DNA from: Brenneria rubrifaciens
GTDB taxonomy: Bacteria; Pseudomonadota; Gammaproteobacteria; Enterobacterales; Enterobacteriaceae
Length of the DNA: 64,000 nt
NCBI RefSeq assembly: GCF_005484945.1
Contig: NZ_CP034035.1
Coordinates: forward strand, 2,976,001-3,040,000
Direction of reading: 5' to 3'
A program made the position numbers and the translations under genes. Below, one piece after another: positions 14,822 through 25,470 of this stretch. The stretch's first letter is position 1. Each line of letters starts with the position of its first letter. The notes under the pieces were generated by a model. The model was not told the origin of the DNA. It saw only the letters and a program-made list of their open reading frames with translations, and searched no databases.

Positions 14822-16255
14822 TTATTCAGATTTACCCGCTTTAATACTATTAATGATGTTGGTTGTGGAGCACCCATCCTCAAAATTCAGGACGTTAACT
14901 TCCCCGCCGTTGGCCCACACCTCTTCGCTGCCGGCGATCTGATGCGGCTGATAATCGCCGCCTTTCACCAGCACATCGGGCAGCACCTCGGCAATCAGAC
15001 GCTGCGGCGTGTCTTCCTCAAACGGCACCACCCAATCCACGGCTTCCAGCGCACCCAGCACAATCATGCGCTGCGGCAACGGATTCACCGGCCGGCTCGG
15101 CCCTTTCAGCCTTTTGGTCGAGGCATCGCTGTTCACCGCAACAATCAGCCGATCGCCAAGCTTGCGGGCGTTTGATAAGTAGGAAACGTGTCCCGCGTGA
15201 AGAATATCGAAGCAACCATTGGTCATGACAATCCTTTCACCACGCTGGCGCGCCAGCGCAACGGCGTCTTTCAACTGTTGCTCGCTCATCACGCCAAAAC
15301 CCGTTTCGGCACGGCCGCGAATCGCATTTTCCAGTTCAATCGGCGTTACCGTTGATGTACCCAGCTTACCTACCACGACCCCCGCCGCCGCGTTAGCCAG
15401 GAAACAGGCTTCTTCCAGCGAGTTACCTGCCGCCAGTGACGCGGCCAGCACGCCAATCACGGTATCCCCCGCCCCTGTCACGTCATACACTTCCTGGGCC
15501 TGCGTCGGCAAATGCAACGGCGCCTTACCCGGCTGCAACAACGTCATTCCCTGCTCTGAACGGGTAATCAGCAGCGCCGACAGTTCATAATCAGCCACCA
15601 GCTTCATACCACGGGACACCACTTCATCTTCGCTCTTACAGCGCCCCGCGACCGCTTCAAACTCGGACAGGTTCGGCGTCAGCAATGTCGCACCGCGGTA
15701 GCGAGAAAAATCCGTTCCTTTGGGATCGATCAAAACCGCTACGCCGGCCGCTTTCGCGGTCTGGATCATCGCCTGGACGTGGGTCAACGCCCCTTTCGCA
15801 TAGTCAGACAGCACCAGCGCGCCGATATGGGGCAGCGCCTGCCGGATACGCTCAATCATCGGCAGCGGATCGACACCGTCAAATCCTTCTTCAAAATCCA
15901 GGCGGATAAGCTGTTGATTACGTGACAGAACGCGCAGTTTCGTGATCGTCGGATGCGTCGGCACGGGCACAAAATCACACCTTACGTTAACCTCGCAGAG
16001 TTTCTCGCTCAGCGCCCGCGCGGCGTCATCGATCCCTGTCAGGCCTACCAGACGGGAACCCGCGCCCAACGACGCGATATTCATCGCCACGTTTGCCGCG
16101 CCGCCGGGACGCTCCTCGATGGTGTCGACCTTGACCACCGGCACCGGAGCTTCGGGAGAAATCCGGCTGGTTGGTCCATACCAGTACCGATCCAGCATCA
16201 CATCACCAACCACTAACACTCCCGCTTGGCGGAAGTCAGGCAGCGTAATTTTCAT
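14822..16255 (-). CDS. hldE: Bifunctional heptose-7-phosphate kinase / heptose-1-phosphate adenylyltransferase
   Basis: Makes ADP-heptose for the lipopolysaccharide inner core in two steps. The 477-residue protein has an N-terminal ribokinase-type kinase ([20 protein letters not shown], then [17 protein letters not shown], catalytic [10 protein letters not shown]) and a C-terminal nucleotidyltransferase ([30 protein letters not shown]). The start chosen is ATG at 16255 with GGAG upstream; the longer frame would begin with a TTG. The order glnE-hldE matches E. coli. It is followed closely by ligA, an unusual neighbour. Confidence 0.96.
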   Translation of the reverse strand: MKITLPDFRQAGVLVVGDVMLDRYWYGPTSRISPEAPVPVVKVDTIEERPGGAANVAMNIASLGAGSRLVGLTGIDDAARALSEKLCEVNVRCDFVPVPTHPTITKLRVLSRNQQLIRLDFEEGFDGVDPLPMIERIRQALPHIGALVLSDYAKGALTHVQAMIQTAKAAGVAVLIDPKGTDFSRYRGATLLTPNLSEFEAVAGRCKSEDEVVSRGMKLVADYELSALLITRSEQGMTLLQPGKAPLHLPTQAQEVYDVTGAGDTVIGVLAASLAAGNSLEEACFLANAAAGVVVGKLGTSTVTPIELENAIRGRAETGFGVMSEQQLKDAVALARQRGERIVMTNGCFDILHAGHVSYLSNARKLGDRLIVAVNSDASTKRLKGPSRPVNPLPQRMIVLGALEAVDWVVPFEEDTPQRLIAEVLPDVLVKGGDYQPHQIAGSEEVWANGGEVNVLNFEDGCSTTNIINSIKAGKSE

Positions 16256-16304
16256 CCCATACTCCAAACTTATTTCTCATATTGCGCGTGATAATATCAC
16301 AGCC

Positions 16305-19157
16305 TCAGCCTAACCACTTATTCCAGCTCTGTCGCACCTGCCGCCGCTCGGCTACAAACCGGTCCTGGCCGATCCGCCCCGACAGTTCCTGCAATGCCAG
16401 ATGGTGCAACGCGTTACGCAGTGTGACATAGACCAGTTTGAGCGCGTCCGCCTCACTCGCTTCCATCACGCCATACTGCGCCATCAATTCCAGAATGCGG
16501 ACGTTATCAGACCAGCGGGTGAGGCGCGGTTCCTGCGCGGCATAACGCAGCACCAGATATTGCACGATAAACTCAATGTCGGTGATTCCCCCGACATCCG
16601 TTTTCAGGTCAAACAACGAACGATCTTTGTTAGCCTGGTGTTGGCGCATTTTTTCACGCATTTCGCGAACTTCCTTACGCAACCTGTCCGCATCACGTTC
16701 CCGGCAAAGGATCGTACGCCGAATAGACTCAAACTGCTGCTGTACGCCAGATTCGCCATACACCATTCGCGCCCGCACCAAAGCTTGATGTTCCCAGATC
16801 CAGGCCTCATTGCGCTGGTACTCGTCAAACGCTTCAACGGTACTGACCAGCATACCGGCGGCCCCCGACGGCCTCAGCCGGGCATCTACTTCATAAAGAA
16901 TGCCGGATGATGTCCGCGTGCTAAACAGGTGCATAACGCGCTGGGCCAGCCGCAGGTAAAACTGGCGGCCATCAATGTTACGCTCCCCATCGGTCATCAC
17001 GTCTGACGGACAATCAATCAGAAAGACCAAATCAAGATCTGATCCGTAACCGAGTTCCCAACCGCCCAACTTGCCATAGGCGATAACCGCAAAGCCCCGC
17101 CCTTCACGCTGTTGCAAATGTGAAGGCTGACCGTAGCGTGCCTCCATTTGCCCCCACGCCCGTTGCACGACGGCGGCAATAATGGCCTCGGCCAGATAGG
17201 TTAAGTGATCACTCACTTTCATTACGGGGAGTACACCCGCGATATCTCCGGCGGCGATACGCAACTGCTGCGCCTGCTTAAACTGGCGCACCGCCTCTAA
17301 TTGCTGTTCTTCATCTTCCTCGGGTATGCGCATCAGATACTGGCGCAACTCGTCAGAATACGCGCCGGGCGCCGTCGGTCGATACAGCGTTGCAGAATCG
17401 AGCAGCTCATCCAGCAGCAAGGGATAACGCGCCAGTTGGCTGGCCACCATCGGCGAGGCGGCGCACAAACGGATCAACTGGGTCAGCGCGGCAGGCGATT
17501 CAAGCAATAACTCCAGATAGGTTGTACGCGTCACGATCCCCAGTAAGAGGGGAGTCAACCGTGACAGCACGGCGTCCGCTTCCTGGCGGGCGCACACTTC
17601 CGCCAGCAGCTTCGGCATCAGTTGATCCAGTACGTCCCGGCCGCGCGGTCCAATCGTCCGTTTCGCGACGTCATGACGAAACTCGACGATCGCCCGCAAC
17701 AGTTTTTCCCTTACCGGTTCAATCAGATGCGGCGTTAACGGCACCAGATCGATGTCATCCAGCGTATCTTGCCACAGGCTGTTATAGCCGCCATATTCAG
17801 AAATATCATTGCTGTCCGGCGCATCGTCGCCAATCAAATCATTAAAGACGCCGCGCACCGCCTGCATGTGCCGCGACAACGCCTCCTGGAGCGCACGCCA
17901 AACGCCATATCCCATTCCCCATGCCAACCGTAGCTGATTGAGTTCATCTTCGGGCAAAGTTTGGGTTTGCTCATCCGCAATCGCCTGCAATAAATTTTCC
18001 AGGCGGCGCAGAAACAGATAAGACTCACTGAGCGCCAACACTTTCTCTGGCGCTAACAATCCCAGCGCGCCGATGTGCTGGAGTGTAGGCAGCAGCGCAC
18101 GCTGCTGTAAGCCGGGCTCCCGGCCACCGCGAATCAATTGAAACACCTGGGCGATAAATTCAATCTCACGGATCCCGCCAGCGCCCAGTTTGATGTTGTT
18201 GCCTAAATCCCGGCGGCGGACTTCGCGGGCAATCATGCTTTTCATGTTCCGCAATGACTGGATAACGCTGAAATCGATGTAACGGCGAAAAACAAAGGGC
18301 TTCAGGGTATCGCGCAGTTCCTGGCTGTAAGCGTCGTCAATTCCCCCCAGCAGACGGGCTTTGACCATCGCATAACGTTCCCAGTCGCGTCCCTGTTCCT
18401 GATAATAATCTTCCATCGCCGCAAAGCTGAGCACCAGCGGACCACTGTCGCCAAAGGGACGCAAACGCATGTCAACGCGATAGACAAAGCCATCCACCGT
18501 CGGCTGATCCAGCACTTTAATCAATCGCTGCCCTAATCGGGTAAAGAACTGAGCGTTGTCCCGTTCACGCCGTCCGCCTTGCGTCTGGCCGTTTTCCGGG
18601 TAGGCAAAAATCAGATCGATATCGGAAGAGAAGTTCAGTTCGCCGCCGCCCAGTTTCCCCATTCCGAGGATTAACAGGGGTTGAGGGACGCCGTGCGCAT
18701 TACAGGGCGTGCCCCATTCACGGCAGCACATCGCATATAACCAGTTTCTGGCAAAAACAATCAACGTTTCCGCCAGTTCGCTGAGCTGTTTGAGGGTTTG
18801 TTCGGTTGTGCTGGTGCGCAATATCTGCGACCAGGCAATCCGTACCAGCATCCGGCGACGGAACTGGCGTAGCGCTTTCATCAGCGCGGCCTCATCGTTA
18901 ACCTCCGCCGAGGCCGCATTCAACCAATCAGGATAGTGCCGCCACTCCTCTGGCTGCGGCGGTTGCTGATGGAGTGACCGCAGCCAGTCTGGATGCATCG
19001 TCAGGGCATCACTGACAAAGTCGCTGAATGCCAATACCGCGAGATCGTCCTCTGTGACCAGGTCAGGGCGGAAGGCATTTTCCTGTAAGCGTAATAAGGC
19101 CCGCTGAGACTGTTCCGCCAATAATGCAGGTAGCGATGGCAAAGGAAGTGTCGACAT
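16305..19157 (-). CDS. glnE: Glutamine synthetase adenylyltransferase/deadenylase
   Basis: Adenylylates and deadenylylates glutamine synthetase in response to PII, adjusting nitrogen assimilation. The 950-residue protein has two nucleotidyltransferase halves: an N-terminal one with [15 protein letters not shown] and a C-terminal one with [14 protein letters not shown], each holding the paired aspartates. The start chosen is ATG at 19157 ([10 protein letters not shown]) with AAGGGAATC upstream; the longer frame starts implausibly 16 codons earlier. It is followed by hldE after 49 bp and preceded by ygiF after 71 bp, as in E. coli. Its activity would matter for the nitrogen control that surrounds the anf genes. 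Confidence 0.96.
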   Translation of the reverse strand: MSTLPLPSLPALLAEQSQRALLRLQENAFRPDLVTEDDLAVLAFSDFVSDALTMHPDWLRSLHQQPPQPEEWRHYPDWLNAASAEVNDEAALMKALRQFRRRMLVRIAWSQILRTSTTEQTLKQLSELAETLIVFARNWLYAMCCREWGTPCNAHGVPQPLLILGMGKLGGGELNFSSDIDLIFAYPENGQTQGGRRERDNAQFFTRLGQRLIKVLDQPTVDGFVYRVDMRLRPFGDSGPLVLSFAAMEDYYQEQGRDWERYAMVKARLLGGIDDAYSQELRDTLKPFVFRRYIDFSVIQSLRNMKSMIAREVRRRDLGNNIKLGAGGIREIEFIAQVFQLIRGGREPGLQQRALLPTLQHIGALGLLAPEKVLALSESYLFLRRLENLLQAIADEQTQTLPEDELNQLRLAWGMGYGVWRALQEALSRHMQAVRGVFNDLIGDDAPDSNDISEYGGYNSLWQDTLDDIDLVPLTPHLIEPVREKLLRAIVEFRHDVAKRTIGPRGRDVLDQLMPKLLAEVCARQEADAVLSRLTPLLLGIVTRTTYLELLLESPAALTQLIRLCAASPMVASQLARYPLLLDELLDSATLYRPTAPGAYSDELRQYLMRIPEEDEEQQLEAVRQFKQAQQLRIAAGDIAGVLPVMKVSDHLTYLAEAIIAAVVQRAWGQMEARYGQPSHLQQREGRGFAVIAYGKLGGWELGYGSDLDLVFLIDCPSDVMTDGERNIDGRQFYLRLAQRVMHLFSTRTSSGILYEVDARLRPSGAAGMLVSTVEAFDEYQRNEAWIWEHQALVRARMVYGESGVQQQFESIRRTILCRERDADRLRKEVREMREKMRQHQANKDRSLFDLKTDVGGITDIEFIVQYLVLRYAAQEPRLTRWSDNVRILELMAQYGVMEASEADALKLVYVTLRNALHHLALQELSGRIGQDRFVAERRQVRQSWNKWLG

Positions 19158-19228
19158 GGTGATTCCCTTGGTCTGCCACCCGCCATAAATAGCGGGTGAA
19201 CACAATTAACATTGAATTTCCGCCACGG

Positions 19229-20563
19229 TTAATTACTGGCGCTGTGTAACCAGAACGGCGGCTGATCCCGTGCCTGTTTACGGCAAGCTTCCAGATACGG
19301 CGGCGGCGTATGGTCGACGGTGAACTGTTCGATTGCGTGGATCAATGCCCGCCAGCACCCGATATAGGCTTCGACCTGTTCTGTCGGATAAGCCCCGGAC
19401 AGCAGATAAAAAGCGCTAATATTGCGATGCAGCCGGGGTAATTGCTGCACGTATTGCACTTCACTCAGGGCGTTGTTGAAGGTACTCCGCAGGTCGGCAG
19501 CGCTTCGGCTCAACATAATATCGGCAAAGCGTTTATAGGAACCCTGCAATCGGATGCGATCTTTGTTATCCATGTAGTCGCGCCAGCCTGCGTTAATCAA
19601 CCAGGAAGTGAGCACCAGCTTACTTTGCAAATAATCAACGCTGTAGCACAGCGTTTCGGCATCACCCGGCCCTTCGATTTTTGTATCCAGACTGGTCAAC
19701 GCGGCCCGGAAAAGCGTGGTTATCTTACGGGAAACCAGCCCGCCGACCAGCACCAGCATCTCGCGGATCAGCGCGCTGGCTTGCGGCAAAGCCTCACGCG
19801 CGGACTGGTCGCCTCTGACCCAGAGTTCTTCATGATATTGCCAATGCGCCAACGCATACTCCAGCGCGGTATTGATCGCCTGATCGATATTGGCCTTGGG
19901 TTCGACCGCAAGTACCGTGACAGGGCGGCACTCACGCGGCGGATTGCCTCTGGCAAGATGATATCCCCGCGCGGCCTTGCTGAGACTGCCCTGCCGCAAG
20001 CCGCCGAAATCCGCAATTTCCTTCGCCAGGTCCAGCAGATGTGACGTCAGCCCGACTTTGAGCTCCATCTCCAGCTCACAAAGCGGTTCACTTTGTTCTC
20101 CGGCACGAATCTCCCCACGGTCAAATGCAATCTCAATAATGCTCTGATGGTAAGTGATCACCCACCTTTCACGCGTGAAATCCGTACTGAACAGCGCCTT
20201 CAGCGAGTGCTGCAAGGCGGTCAAATCACAATTTTCCGGCCAGATATCCGCAGGAAGCAGACTGAGATCCAGTTCCGCTTTTTCCAACGCCACATTATAT
20301 TCTGGATGCTGATGTAACCCGCCGACCACTTTGCCAGCGGTTTTTGCCGTCATCTCATAACGTTCGTTCTCACCGCGAATCCGCAGACCGATGCCGTTTT
20401 GACGCAAATAGTTATCTGCCGTTTCAAAGTAGATGTTGGTCAGCCGAACGGCTTGCAGGTGTTCAGTCTGACTGTACTCTGTCTGCCACTCAGTCAACTG
20501 TTTGCGCAGAGAATCGACGCTGTCGGGATGAACAATAAACTTCAGCTCTATTTCTTCACTCAT
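19229..20563 (-). CDS. ygiF: CYTH-CHAD inorganic triphosphatase
   Basis: Probable tripolyphosphatase. The 444-residue protein has an N-terminal CYTH domain opening with the EIELKF signature and containing GLRIRGENERYEMTAK, plus later acidic strands (CELEMELK). A C-terminal CHAD helical domain is rich in His/Arg (HEELWVRGDQ, SYKRFADIMLSR). The start chosen is ATG at 20563 (MSEEIELKF), which puts the signature at the N-terminus as in homologues; its ribosome site is weak. Upstream of glnE as in E. coli and divergent from the ygiM homologue. Confidence 0.92.
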   Translation of the reverse strand: MSEEIELKFIVHPDSVDSLRKQLTEWQTEYSQTEHLQAVRLTNIYFETADNYLRQNGIGLRIRGENERYEMTAKTAGKVVGGLHQHPEYNVALEKAELDLSLLPADIWPENCDLTALQHSLKALFSTDFTRERWVITYHQSIIEIAFDRGEIRAGEQSEPLCELEMELKVGLTSHLLDLAKEIADFGGLRQGSLSKAARGYHLARGNPPRECRPVTVLAVEPKANIDQAINTALEYALAHWQYHEELWVRGDQSAREALPQASALIREMLVLVGGLVSRKITTLFRAALTSLDTKIEGPGDAETLCYSVDYLQSKLVLTSWLINAGWRDYMDNKDRIRLQGSYKRFADIMLSRSAADLRSTFNNALSEVQYVQQLPRLHRNISAFYLLSGAYPTEQVEAYIGCWRALIHAIEQFTVDHTPPPYLEACRKQARDQPPFWLHSASN

Positions 20564-20844
20564 AATATTTACTATGCCGGGTTCAGCGCCAATCGCGCCA
20601 GTAAATAACATTTTACTTCAGCTTGCCACTGTTACGGCACTCTCTCTTTCGCCCCTGCGAGCACGCGCGCATTTCCACCCGCCGCCAGATTGTCATTCAA
20701 TGTTGAAAACGCAGGAAACAGACCTAAAGGCGCCAACGCCGCCGCTCGTGCAAGAGTAAGATATTTCTCATTTCGGATTAATCATTGCCTCGTCAGACTT
20801 AAGCCTCTACTATCACTCTTCGATTCACGCAACATGATGATCTT

Positions 20845-21465
20845 ATGCAGAAATTATGCCTAACTTGCTTTACTTTGATTGCCTTTACATTAAGTTGGAC
20901 GGTTCACGCCGAAGAAAAACGCTATGTTTCTGACGAGTTACTGACCTACATCCACAGTGGCCCCGGTAACCAGTACCGCATCGTCGGCACACTGAACGCC
21001 GGCGATCCGGTGACGGTACTCAGTATTAATGAGGGGGCCGGTTATGCACAAATTCGCGATGACAAAAACCGCACCAGTTGGATTCCGCGCGATCAGTTGA
21101 GCGAAACCCCCAGCTTGCGCACTCGCGTACCTGAATTGGAAAGCCAGGTCAAAGATCTGACCGAAAAACTGAAGAATACCGATCAAAGCTGGAATCAGCG
21201 CACAACCGAGATGCAGCAGAAAATTGCCGCCAGCGATGGGATTATCAACGGGTTACGTAAAGAAAATCAGGACTTGAAAAATCAGCTGATTGTCGCCCAG
21301 AAAAAAGTCAGCGCAGCCAATGTGCAGCTTGATGACAAACAACGTACGATCATTCTGCAATGGTTTTTGTACGGTGGTGGGGTTGCCGGGGCGGGACTGC
21401 TGCTGGGCCTGCTGCTGCCGCACATTGTCCCCCGCCGAAAAAAGAACGATCGCTGGATGGGATAA
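20845..21465 (+). CDS. ygiM: SH3-domain membrane protein (YgiM, TIGR04211 family)
   Basis: A 206-residue envelope protein with an N-terminal signal peptide (hydrophobic LTCFTLIAFTLSWTVHA, cleavage near residue 22), a bacterial SH3 domain (about 27-90, with YIHSGPGNQYRIVGTLNAGD), a coiled coil (about 95-165, ESQVKDLTEKLKNTD) and one C-terminal membrane helix (about 170-195) followed by a basic tail PRRKKNDRW. Function unproven; SH3 domains of this type often bind cell-wall or protein ligands. It lies upstream of cca on the same strand as in E. coli. Confidence 0.9.
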   Translation: MQKLCLTCFTLIAFTLSWTVHAEEKRYVSDELLTYIHSGPGNQYRIVGTLNAGDPVTVLSINEGAGYAQIRDDKNRTSWIPRDQLSETPSLRTRVPELESQVKDLTEKLKNTDQSWNQRTTEMQQKIAASDGIINGLRKENQDLKNQLIVAQKKVSAANVQLDDKQRTIILQWFLYGGGVAGAGLLLGLLLPHIVPRRKKNDRWMG

Positions 21466-21605
21466 AACGACAGGTTCGTTTACCCGCCTGGCTGCGCTTA
21501 ATCAATTTTGCCTGCATACGCAGGCATTTTTATGCGTTGACGATACTGGGAACCAAAGATGTTAATATGCCGTGAATATCGCAACCTAATTTCAGGAGCC
21601 CGACA

Positions 21606-22853
21606 TTGAATATTTACCTTGTCGGCGGCGCTGTTCGGGACAGCCTGCTTGATTTACCCGTCACCGAGAAAGATTGGGTGGTTGTCGGCGCAACGCCGGA
21701 ACAACTCCTGGCGCAGGGCTATCAACAGGTGGGGAAGGATTTTCCGGTCTTTTTGCATCCTGTCAGCCGTGACGAGTACGCTCTGGCCCGTACCGAGAGA
21801 AAATCAGGCAACGGCTACACGGGCTTTGTCTGTCATGCCGCGCCGGACGTTACGCTGGAGCAGGATTTACTGCGCCGCGATCTGACGATTAACGCCATGG
21901 CGCAAACGGAACAGGGAGAACTGGTCGATCCCTATAATGGCCGGCACGATCTGGAAAACCGCCTGCTGCGCCATGTTTCCGATGCGTTCAGCGACGATCC
22001 GTTAAGGGTGTTGCGCGTTGCCCGTTTTGCCGCTCGCTTTGCCTATCTGGGTTTTCAGGTTGCGGAAGCCACCATGACGCTGATGCAAAGCATGACCCGT
22101 ACAGGAGAACTCGACTACCTGACGCCTGAACGCGTCTGGAAAGAAACAGAAAAAGCGCTTGGCACCCGCTCGCCGCAGGTTTACTTTCAAGTACTGCGCG
22201 ACTGCGGCGCCCTTGCGGTGCTGTTCCCCGAAGTCGATAAACTTTTCGGCATCCCGGCGCCCGCCAAATGGCATCCTGAAATTGATACCGGCATTCATAC
22301 GCTGATGACGCTGGCGGTTGCCGCACGGCTCAGCCCCGATATCGATGTCCGTTTCGCCGTACTGTGCCACGATCTGGGAAAAGGCCTGACCCCGCCGGAA
22401 TTATGGCCCCGACATCACGGTCATGGTCCCGCCGGCGTCAAACTGGTGGAGTCACTGTGCCAACGTTTGCGGGTTCCCAACCACATACGGGATCTGGCAA
22501 AGCTGGTGTCGGAATACCACGACCTGATCCACACCGTCCAGAAATTACAGCCCAACACGTTGATAAAGCTGTTCGACGCTATCGATGTCTGGCGCAAGCC
22601 ACAGCGCCTGGAACAGTTGGCGCTCGCCAGCGAAGCCGATGCCAGAGGCCGTACCGGTTTTGAAGAGAGCCCCTATCCGCAGGGAGAGTATCTGCGCGAA
22701 GCATTTCAGGTGGTTAGTCGCGTGAGCAGCGCGGAAGTGGTCGCCGACGGTTATCAGGGCATTGAGGTCCGCAACGAATTGTCACGCCGCCGCATTAGGG
22801 CGTTGGAACAGTGGAAAGCGCAACAGCAACGGACATCGCCGCCGACCGTATAG
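21606..22853 (+). CDS. cca: CCA tRNA nucleotidyltransferase
   Basis: Adds or repairs the 3' CCA of tRNAs. The 415-residue protein has the class II nucleotidyltransferase head ([37 protein letters not shown]) and the enterobacterial C-terminal HD phosphohydrolase domain ([20 protein letters not shown]). The start is TTG at 21606, preceded by AGGAG at 8 bp. No ATG or GTG gives an intact GGAVRD head; in E. coli the gene likewise begins with a rare start. Followed by a bidirectional terminator shared with uppP. Confidence 0.96.
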   Translation: MNIYLVGGAVRDSLLDLPVTEKDWVVVGATPEQLLAQGYQQVGKDFPVFLHPVSRDEYALARTERKSGNGYTGFVCHAAPDVTLEQDLLRRDLTINAMAQTEQGELVDPYNGRHDLENRLLRHVSDAFSDDPLRVLRVARFAARFAYLGFQVAEATMTLMQSMTRTGELDYLTPERVWKETEKALGTRSPQVYFQVLRDCGALAVLFPEVDKLFGIPAPAKWHPEIDTGIHTLMTLAVAARLSPDIDVRFAVLCHDLGKGLTPPELWPRHHGHGPAGVKLVESLCQRLRVPNHIRDLAKLVSEYHDLIHTVQKLQPNTLIKLFDAIDVWRKPQRLEQLALASEADARGRTGFEESPYPQGEYLREAFQVVSRVSSAEVVADGYQGIEVRNELSRRRIRALEQWKAQQQRTSPPTV

Positions 22854-22854
22854 C

Positions 22855-22880
22855 AAAAAGCCACGCGGCGTGGCTTTTTT
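22855..22880. terminator. Bidirectional terminator between cca and uppP
   Basis: GCCACG-CGG-CGTGGC flanked by five A on the left and six T on the right, between convergent genes. Confidence 0.9.
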
Positions 22881-22894
22881 GCCTTGCGATCCGG

Positions 22895-23713
22895 TTAGAA
22901 GAACACCATGTATACCACCGCCGCCACAATAAAGCGGTAAATAGCGAACGGAACGAAAGAAATGCGTTTAATAATATGCAGGAATGTTTTAATCGCGATC
23001 AGCGCGACCACAAACGCCGTCATAAATCCCACCGCAAACATCGGCAAATCCGCCAGCGACAGGAAATGCCAGCTTTTATAGAGATCCAGAACGGTGGCGC
23101 CCATCATCATGGGAACCGCCAGAATAAAAGAGAACTCTGACGCGGCATAGCGGCTGACGCCCATCAGCATCCCGCCGGAAATCGTCGCCCCTGAACGGGA
23201 AAAGCCCGGCCACAGCGCCAGACACTGAAAACAGCCAATCATGAATGCCTGACGATGGGTAATATCATCCAACCCGACAGCACGCGGCTGCTTTGGCTTT
23301 AACCATTCCGCCGCCAGCAGCAGGAAGCCTCCCACCACCAACGCATACATCACATTTTTAGGTTCAAACAACGATTTGATGACGTCATGGAAAACCATGC
23401 CCAGCACCACCGCCGGAATCATTGCCAACAGAATATGGGTTAGTTTTAAACGGCCAGAGGTTTGTCCTTCATGCACAACCTGACCAAAATGAATACCGAT
23501 AAGTCCGAAAAGCCGACGCCAGAACATCGCGACCACAGCGAGAATGGAGCCCAACTGGATAATAATCTCGAAGGTTTTGGCTTTTTCATCGGCAAAGCCT
23601 AGCCAGTGACCCACAATAATCATGTGCCCTGTCGAAGAAACGGGTAAAAATTCAGTCAGCCCTTCAACCACCCCGAGAATAAACGCGATGAACAACGAAT
23701 GCAGGTCAACCAT
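22895..23713 (-). CDS. uppP: Undecaprenyl-diphosphatase (bacitracin resistance)
   Basis: Inner-membrane phosphatase that recycles undecaprenyl pyrophosphate for peptidoglycan and LPS synthesis (also bacA). The 272-residue protein has about eight membrane helices and both active-site motifs: [14 protein letters not shown] near residues 17-30 and [13 protein letters not shown] in the middle. The ATG at 23713 follows AGGATTTAG. Its upstream region is unusual: a six-copy 72-bp hairpin array begins about 45 bp before the start, separating uppP from folB. That array could isolate uppP from folB transcription and leaves little room for a promoter. Confidence 0.96.
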   Translation of the reverse strand: MVDLHSLFIAFILGVVEGLTEFLPVSSTGHMIIVGHWLGFADEKAKTFEIIIQLGSILAVVAMFWRRLFGLIGIHFGQVVHEGQTSGRLKLTHILLAMIPAVVLGMVFHDVIKSLFEPKNVMYALVVGGFLLLAAEWLKPKQPRAVGLDDITHRQAFMIGCFQCLALWPGFSRSGATISGGMLMGVSRYAASEFSFILAVPMMMGATVLDLYKSWHFLSLADLPMFAVGFMTAFVVALIAIKTFLHIIKRISFVPFAIYRFIVAAVVYMVFF

Positions 23714-23754
23714 CTAAATCCTTGCCTCTTGTTGTAAACAATGAAAACAGCCCC

Positions 23755-24193
23755 ATAAAAAACTGCACCGCAGTTTTCAACGTCGCTTGCGACGACCCGC
23801 AGGGTGACGGACAAAGCTTGTCCGGCATAAAAAACTGCACCGCAGTTTTCAACGTCGCTTGCGACGGCCCGCAGGGTGACGGACAAAGCTTGTCCGGCAT
23901 AAAAAACTGCACCGCAGTTTTCAACGTCGCTTGCGACGGCCCGCAGGGTGACGGACAAAGCTTGTCCGGCATAAAAAACTGCACCGCAGTTTTCAACGTC
24001 GCTTGCGACGGCCCGCAGGGTGACGGACAAAGCTTGTCCGGCATAAAAAACTGCACCGCAGTTTTCAACGTCGCTTGCGACAGCCCGCAGGGTGACGGAC
24101 AAAGCTTGTCCGGCATAAAAAACTGCACCGCAGTTTTCAACGTCGCTTGCGACGGCCCGCAGGGTGACGGACAAAGCTTGTCCGGCATAAAAA
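23755..24193. repeat. Six tandem 72-bp hairpin repeats
   Basis: Six near-identical units start at 23761, 23833, 23905, 23977, 24049 and 24121. They differ mainly at one site (GACGACC in copy 1, GACAGCC in copy 5, GACGGCC in the others). Each unit holds three hairpins: AAAACTGC-ACC-GCAGTTTT, GTCG-CTTG-CGAC and GGACAA-AGC-TTGTCC. On the minus strand the first is followed by a T run, so each unit resembles an intrinsic terminator facing from folB to uppP. As 72 is divisible by three, several frames stay open on both strands, which looks incidental. Confidence 0.95.
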
Positions 24194-24194
24194 A

Positions 24195-24317
24195 GCGGCT
24201 GCACTGCTTAGCGAGCCGCTCTATTCCCGACTGGAGCATGGCGGGCACAAAGGTTATAGACCGACTAGGTTACCGTTTAGTTGCGGGTAAATCAGCATTG
24301 ATTCAGTCAAATCAGAT
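24195..24317. other. Spacer between repeat array and folB
   Basis: Contains a hairpin AGCGGCT / AGCCGCT just after the last repeat; no gene seen. Confidence 0.4.
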
Positions 24318-24671
24318 TTATCGCGTGCCACGCTCGATGATCACCCCGACCTGACGCGCCTGCGCCACCGCCCCCGGTTTACTGACTTTGATACGCAGCC
24401 AGGGAATTGGAAAACGCTGCATCAGAATCTGCGCCACCTCTTCAGCGACGCGTTCCACCAGCGCAAAGCGCTGCCCGGCGACATGTTCAATCACAGCGTC
24501 GCTGACATCAGCATAGCTCAGGCAGTCGTTAACATCATCGCTGACCGCCGCCCGACGGTTGTCCCATCCCATTTCGATATCGAACACCAGCTTTTGCTGA
24601 ATGGTCTGTTCCCAGTCATAAACACCAATGGTGGTAATGACGGTAAGTTCCTCAATAAATACGATATCCAT
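24318..24671 (-). CDS. folB: Dihydroneopterin aldolase
   Basis: Converts dihydroneopterin to hydroxymethyl-dihydropterin and glycolaldehyde in folate synthesis. The 117-residue protein shows the family pattern [40 protein letters not shown] and IKVSKPGA near the end. The ATG at 24671 is chosen over a GTG one codon upstream because it gives the conserved MDIVF start. Divergent from plsY, as in E. coli. Downstream on its strand lies the hairpin array. Confidence 0.94.
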   Translation of the reverse strand: MDIVFIEELTVITTIGVYDWEQTIQQKLVFDIEMGWDNRRAAVSDDVNDCLSYADVSDAVIEHVAGQRFALVERVAEEVAQILMQRFPIPWLRIKVSKPGAVAQARQVGVIIERGTR

Positions 24672-24778
24672 CACGCCATTCTCTGTTTTTGTCGTTGTCG
24701 GATACCACTTCCGACGGATTATGCGTATTATCCACAGATGAGAAGAGTAAAACGACCCTTATTAAACGGAACCGCGTT

Positions 24779-25393
24779 ATGAGTGCTACCGCACTTGGTA
24801 TGATATTAATCGCGTATCTGTGTGGCGCCATTTCCAGTGCGATTCTGGTGTGCCGGATCGCCGGGTTGCCGGACCCTCGGAAGCTTGGTTCAGGAAACCC
24901 TGGCGCCACCAACGTCCTGCGTATCGGCGGTAAAGCCGCCGCCGCCGCCGTATTGGTTTTCGATGTGCTGAAAGGCATGTTGCCCGTCTGGATAGCTTAT
25001 AGGCTTGGCGTTCCTCCGCTTTACCTCGGCCTGACCGCCATCGCCGCCTGCCTGGGACATATCTATCCGGTCTTTTTTCACTTTCATGGTGGAAAAGGCG
25101 TCGCCACCGCCTTCGGCGCCATTGCCCCAATCGGCTGGGATCTGACCGGGCTGATGACCGGCACCTGGTTGTTAACCGTCCTGCTTAGCGGCTATTCGTC
25201 TCTCGGCGCCATCATCAGCGCGCTGATTGCGCCGTTCTACGTCTGGTGGTTTAAACCGCAGTTCACCTTTCCCGTGGCGATGCTGTCATGCCTGATTTTA
25301 ATGCGCCATCACGACAACATTCAGCGCCTGTGGCGCGGGCGGGAAGGGAAAATCTGGCATAGTCTGCGTAAGAACAAAACCGCAGACGATTAA
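24779..25393 (+). CDS. plsY: Glycerol-3-phosphate acyltransferase PlsY
   Basis: Transfers the acyl group from acyl phosphate to glycerol-3-phosphate, starting phospholipid synthesis. The 204-residue membrane protein has about five helices and the three loop motifs: [12 protein letters not shown] near residue 40, [21 protein letters not shown] in the middle, and [15 protein letters not shown] near the end. The ATG at 24779 gives the usual length; a longer frame starts 30 codons earlier, has no homology and is not used. Divergent from folB. Confidence 0.94.
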   Translation: MSATALGMILIAYLCGAISSAILVCRIAGLPDPRKLGSGNPGATNVLRIGGKAAAAAVLVFDVLKGMLPVWIAYRLGVPPLYLGLTAIAACLGHIYPVFFHFHGGKGVATAFGAIAPIGWDLTGLMTGTWLLTVLLSGYSSLGAIISALIAPFYVWWFKPQFTFPVAMLSCLILMRHHDNIQRLWRGREGKIWHSLRKNKTADD

Positions 25394-25403
25394 GGTCCGG
25401 TAA

Positions 25404-25435
25404 GAAAAAACCACTCCCGCCACCGCGGGAATGGT
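25404..25435 (-). terminator. Terminator of the chemoreceptor gene
   Basis: On the minus strand ACCATTCCCGC and GCGGGAGTGGT pair (one G-T) around a 4-nt loop and are followed by six T. It lies 35 bp past the receptor stop. Confidence 0.8.
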
Positions 25436-25470
25436 AAGCGTACAACCGGCCCGGGGATAACCGGTCAGAG

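Noticed and set aside
20574..20759. 61-codon ORF between ygiF and ygiM
   Set aside because: No supporting features; lies in the divergent promoter region.
23755..24193. CRISPR array
   Set aside because: The units are contiguous with no unique spacers between them and no cas genes nearby.
23656..24354. Long ORFs on both strands across the 72-bp repeats
   Set aside because: The period is divisible by three, so several frames stay open automatically; there is no ribosome site and no family resemblance, and hairpins explain the sequence better.
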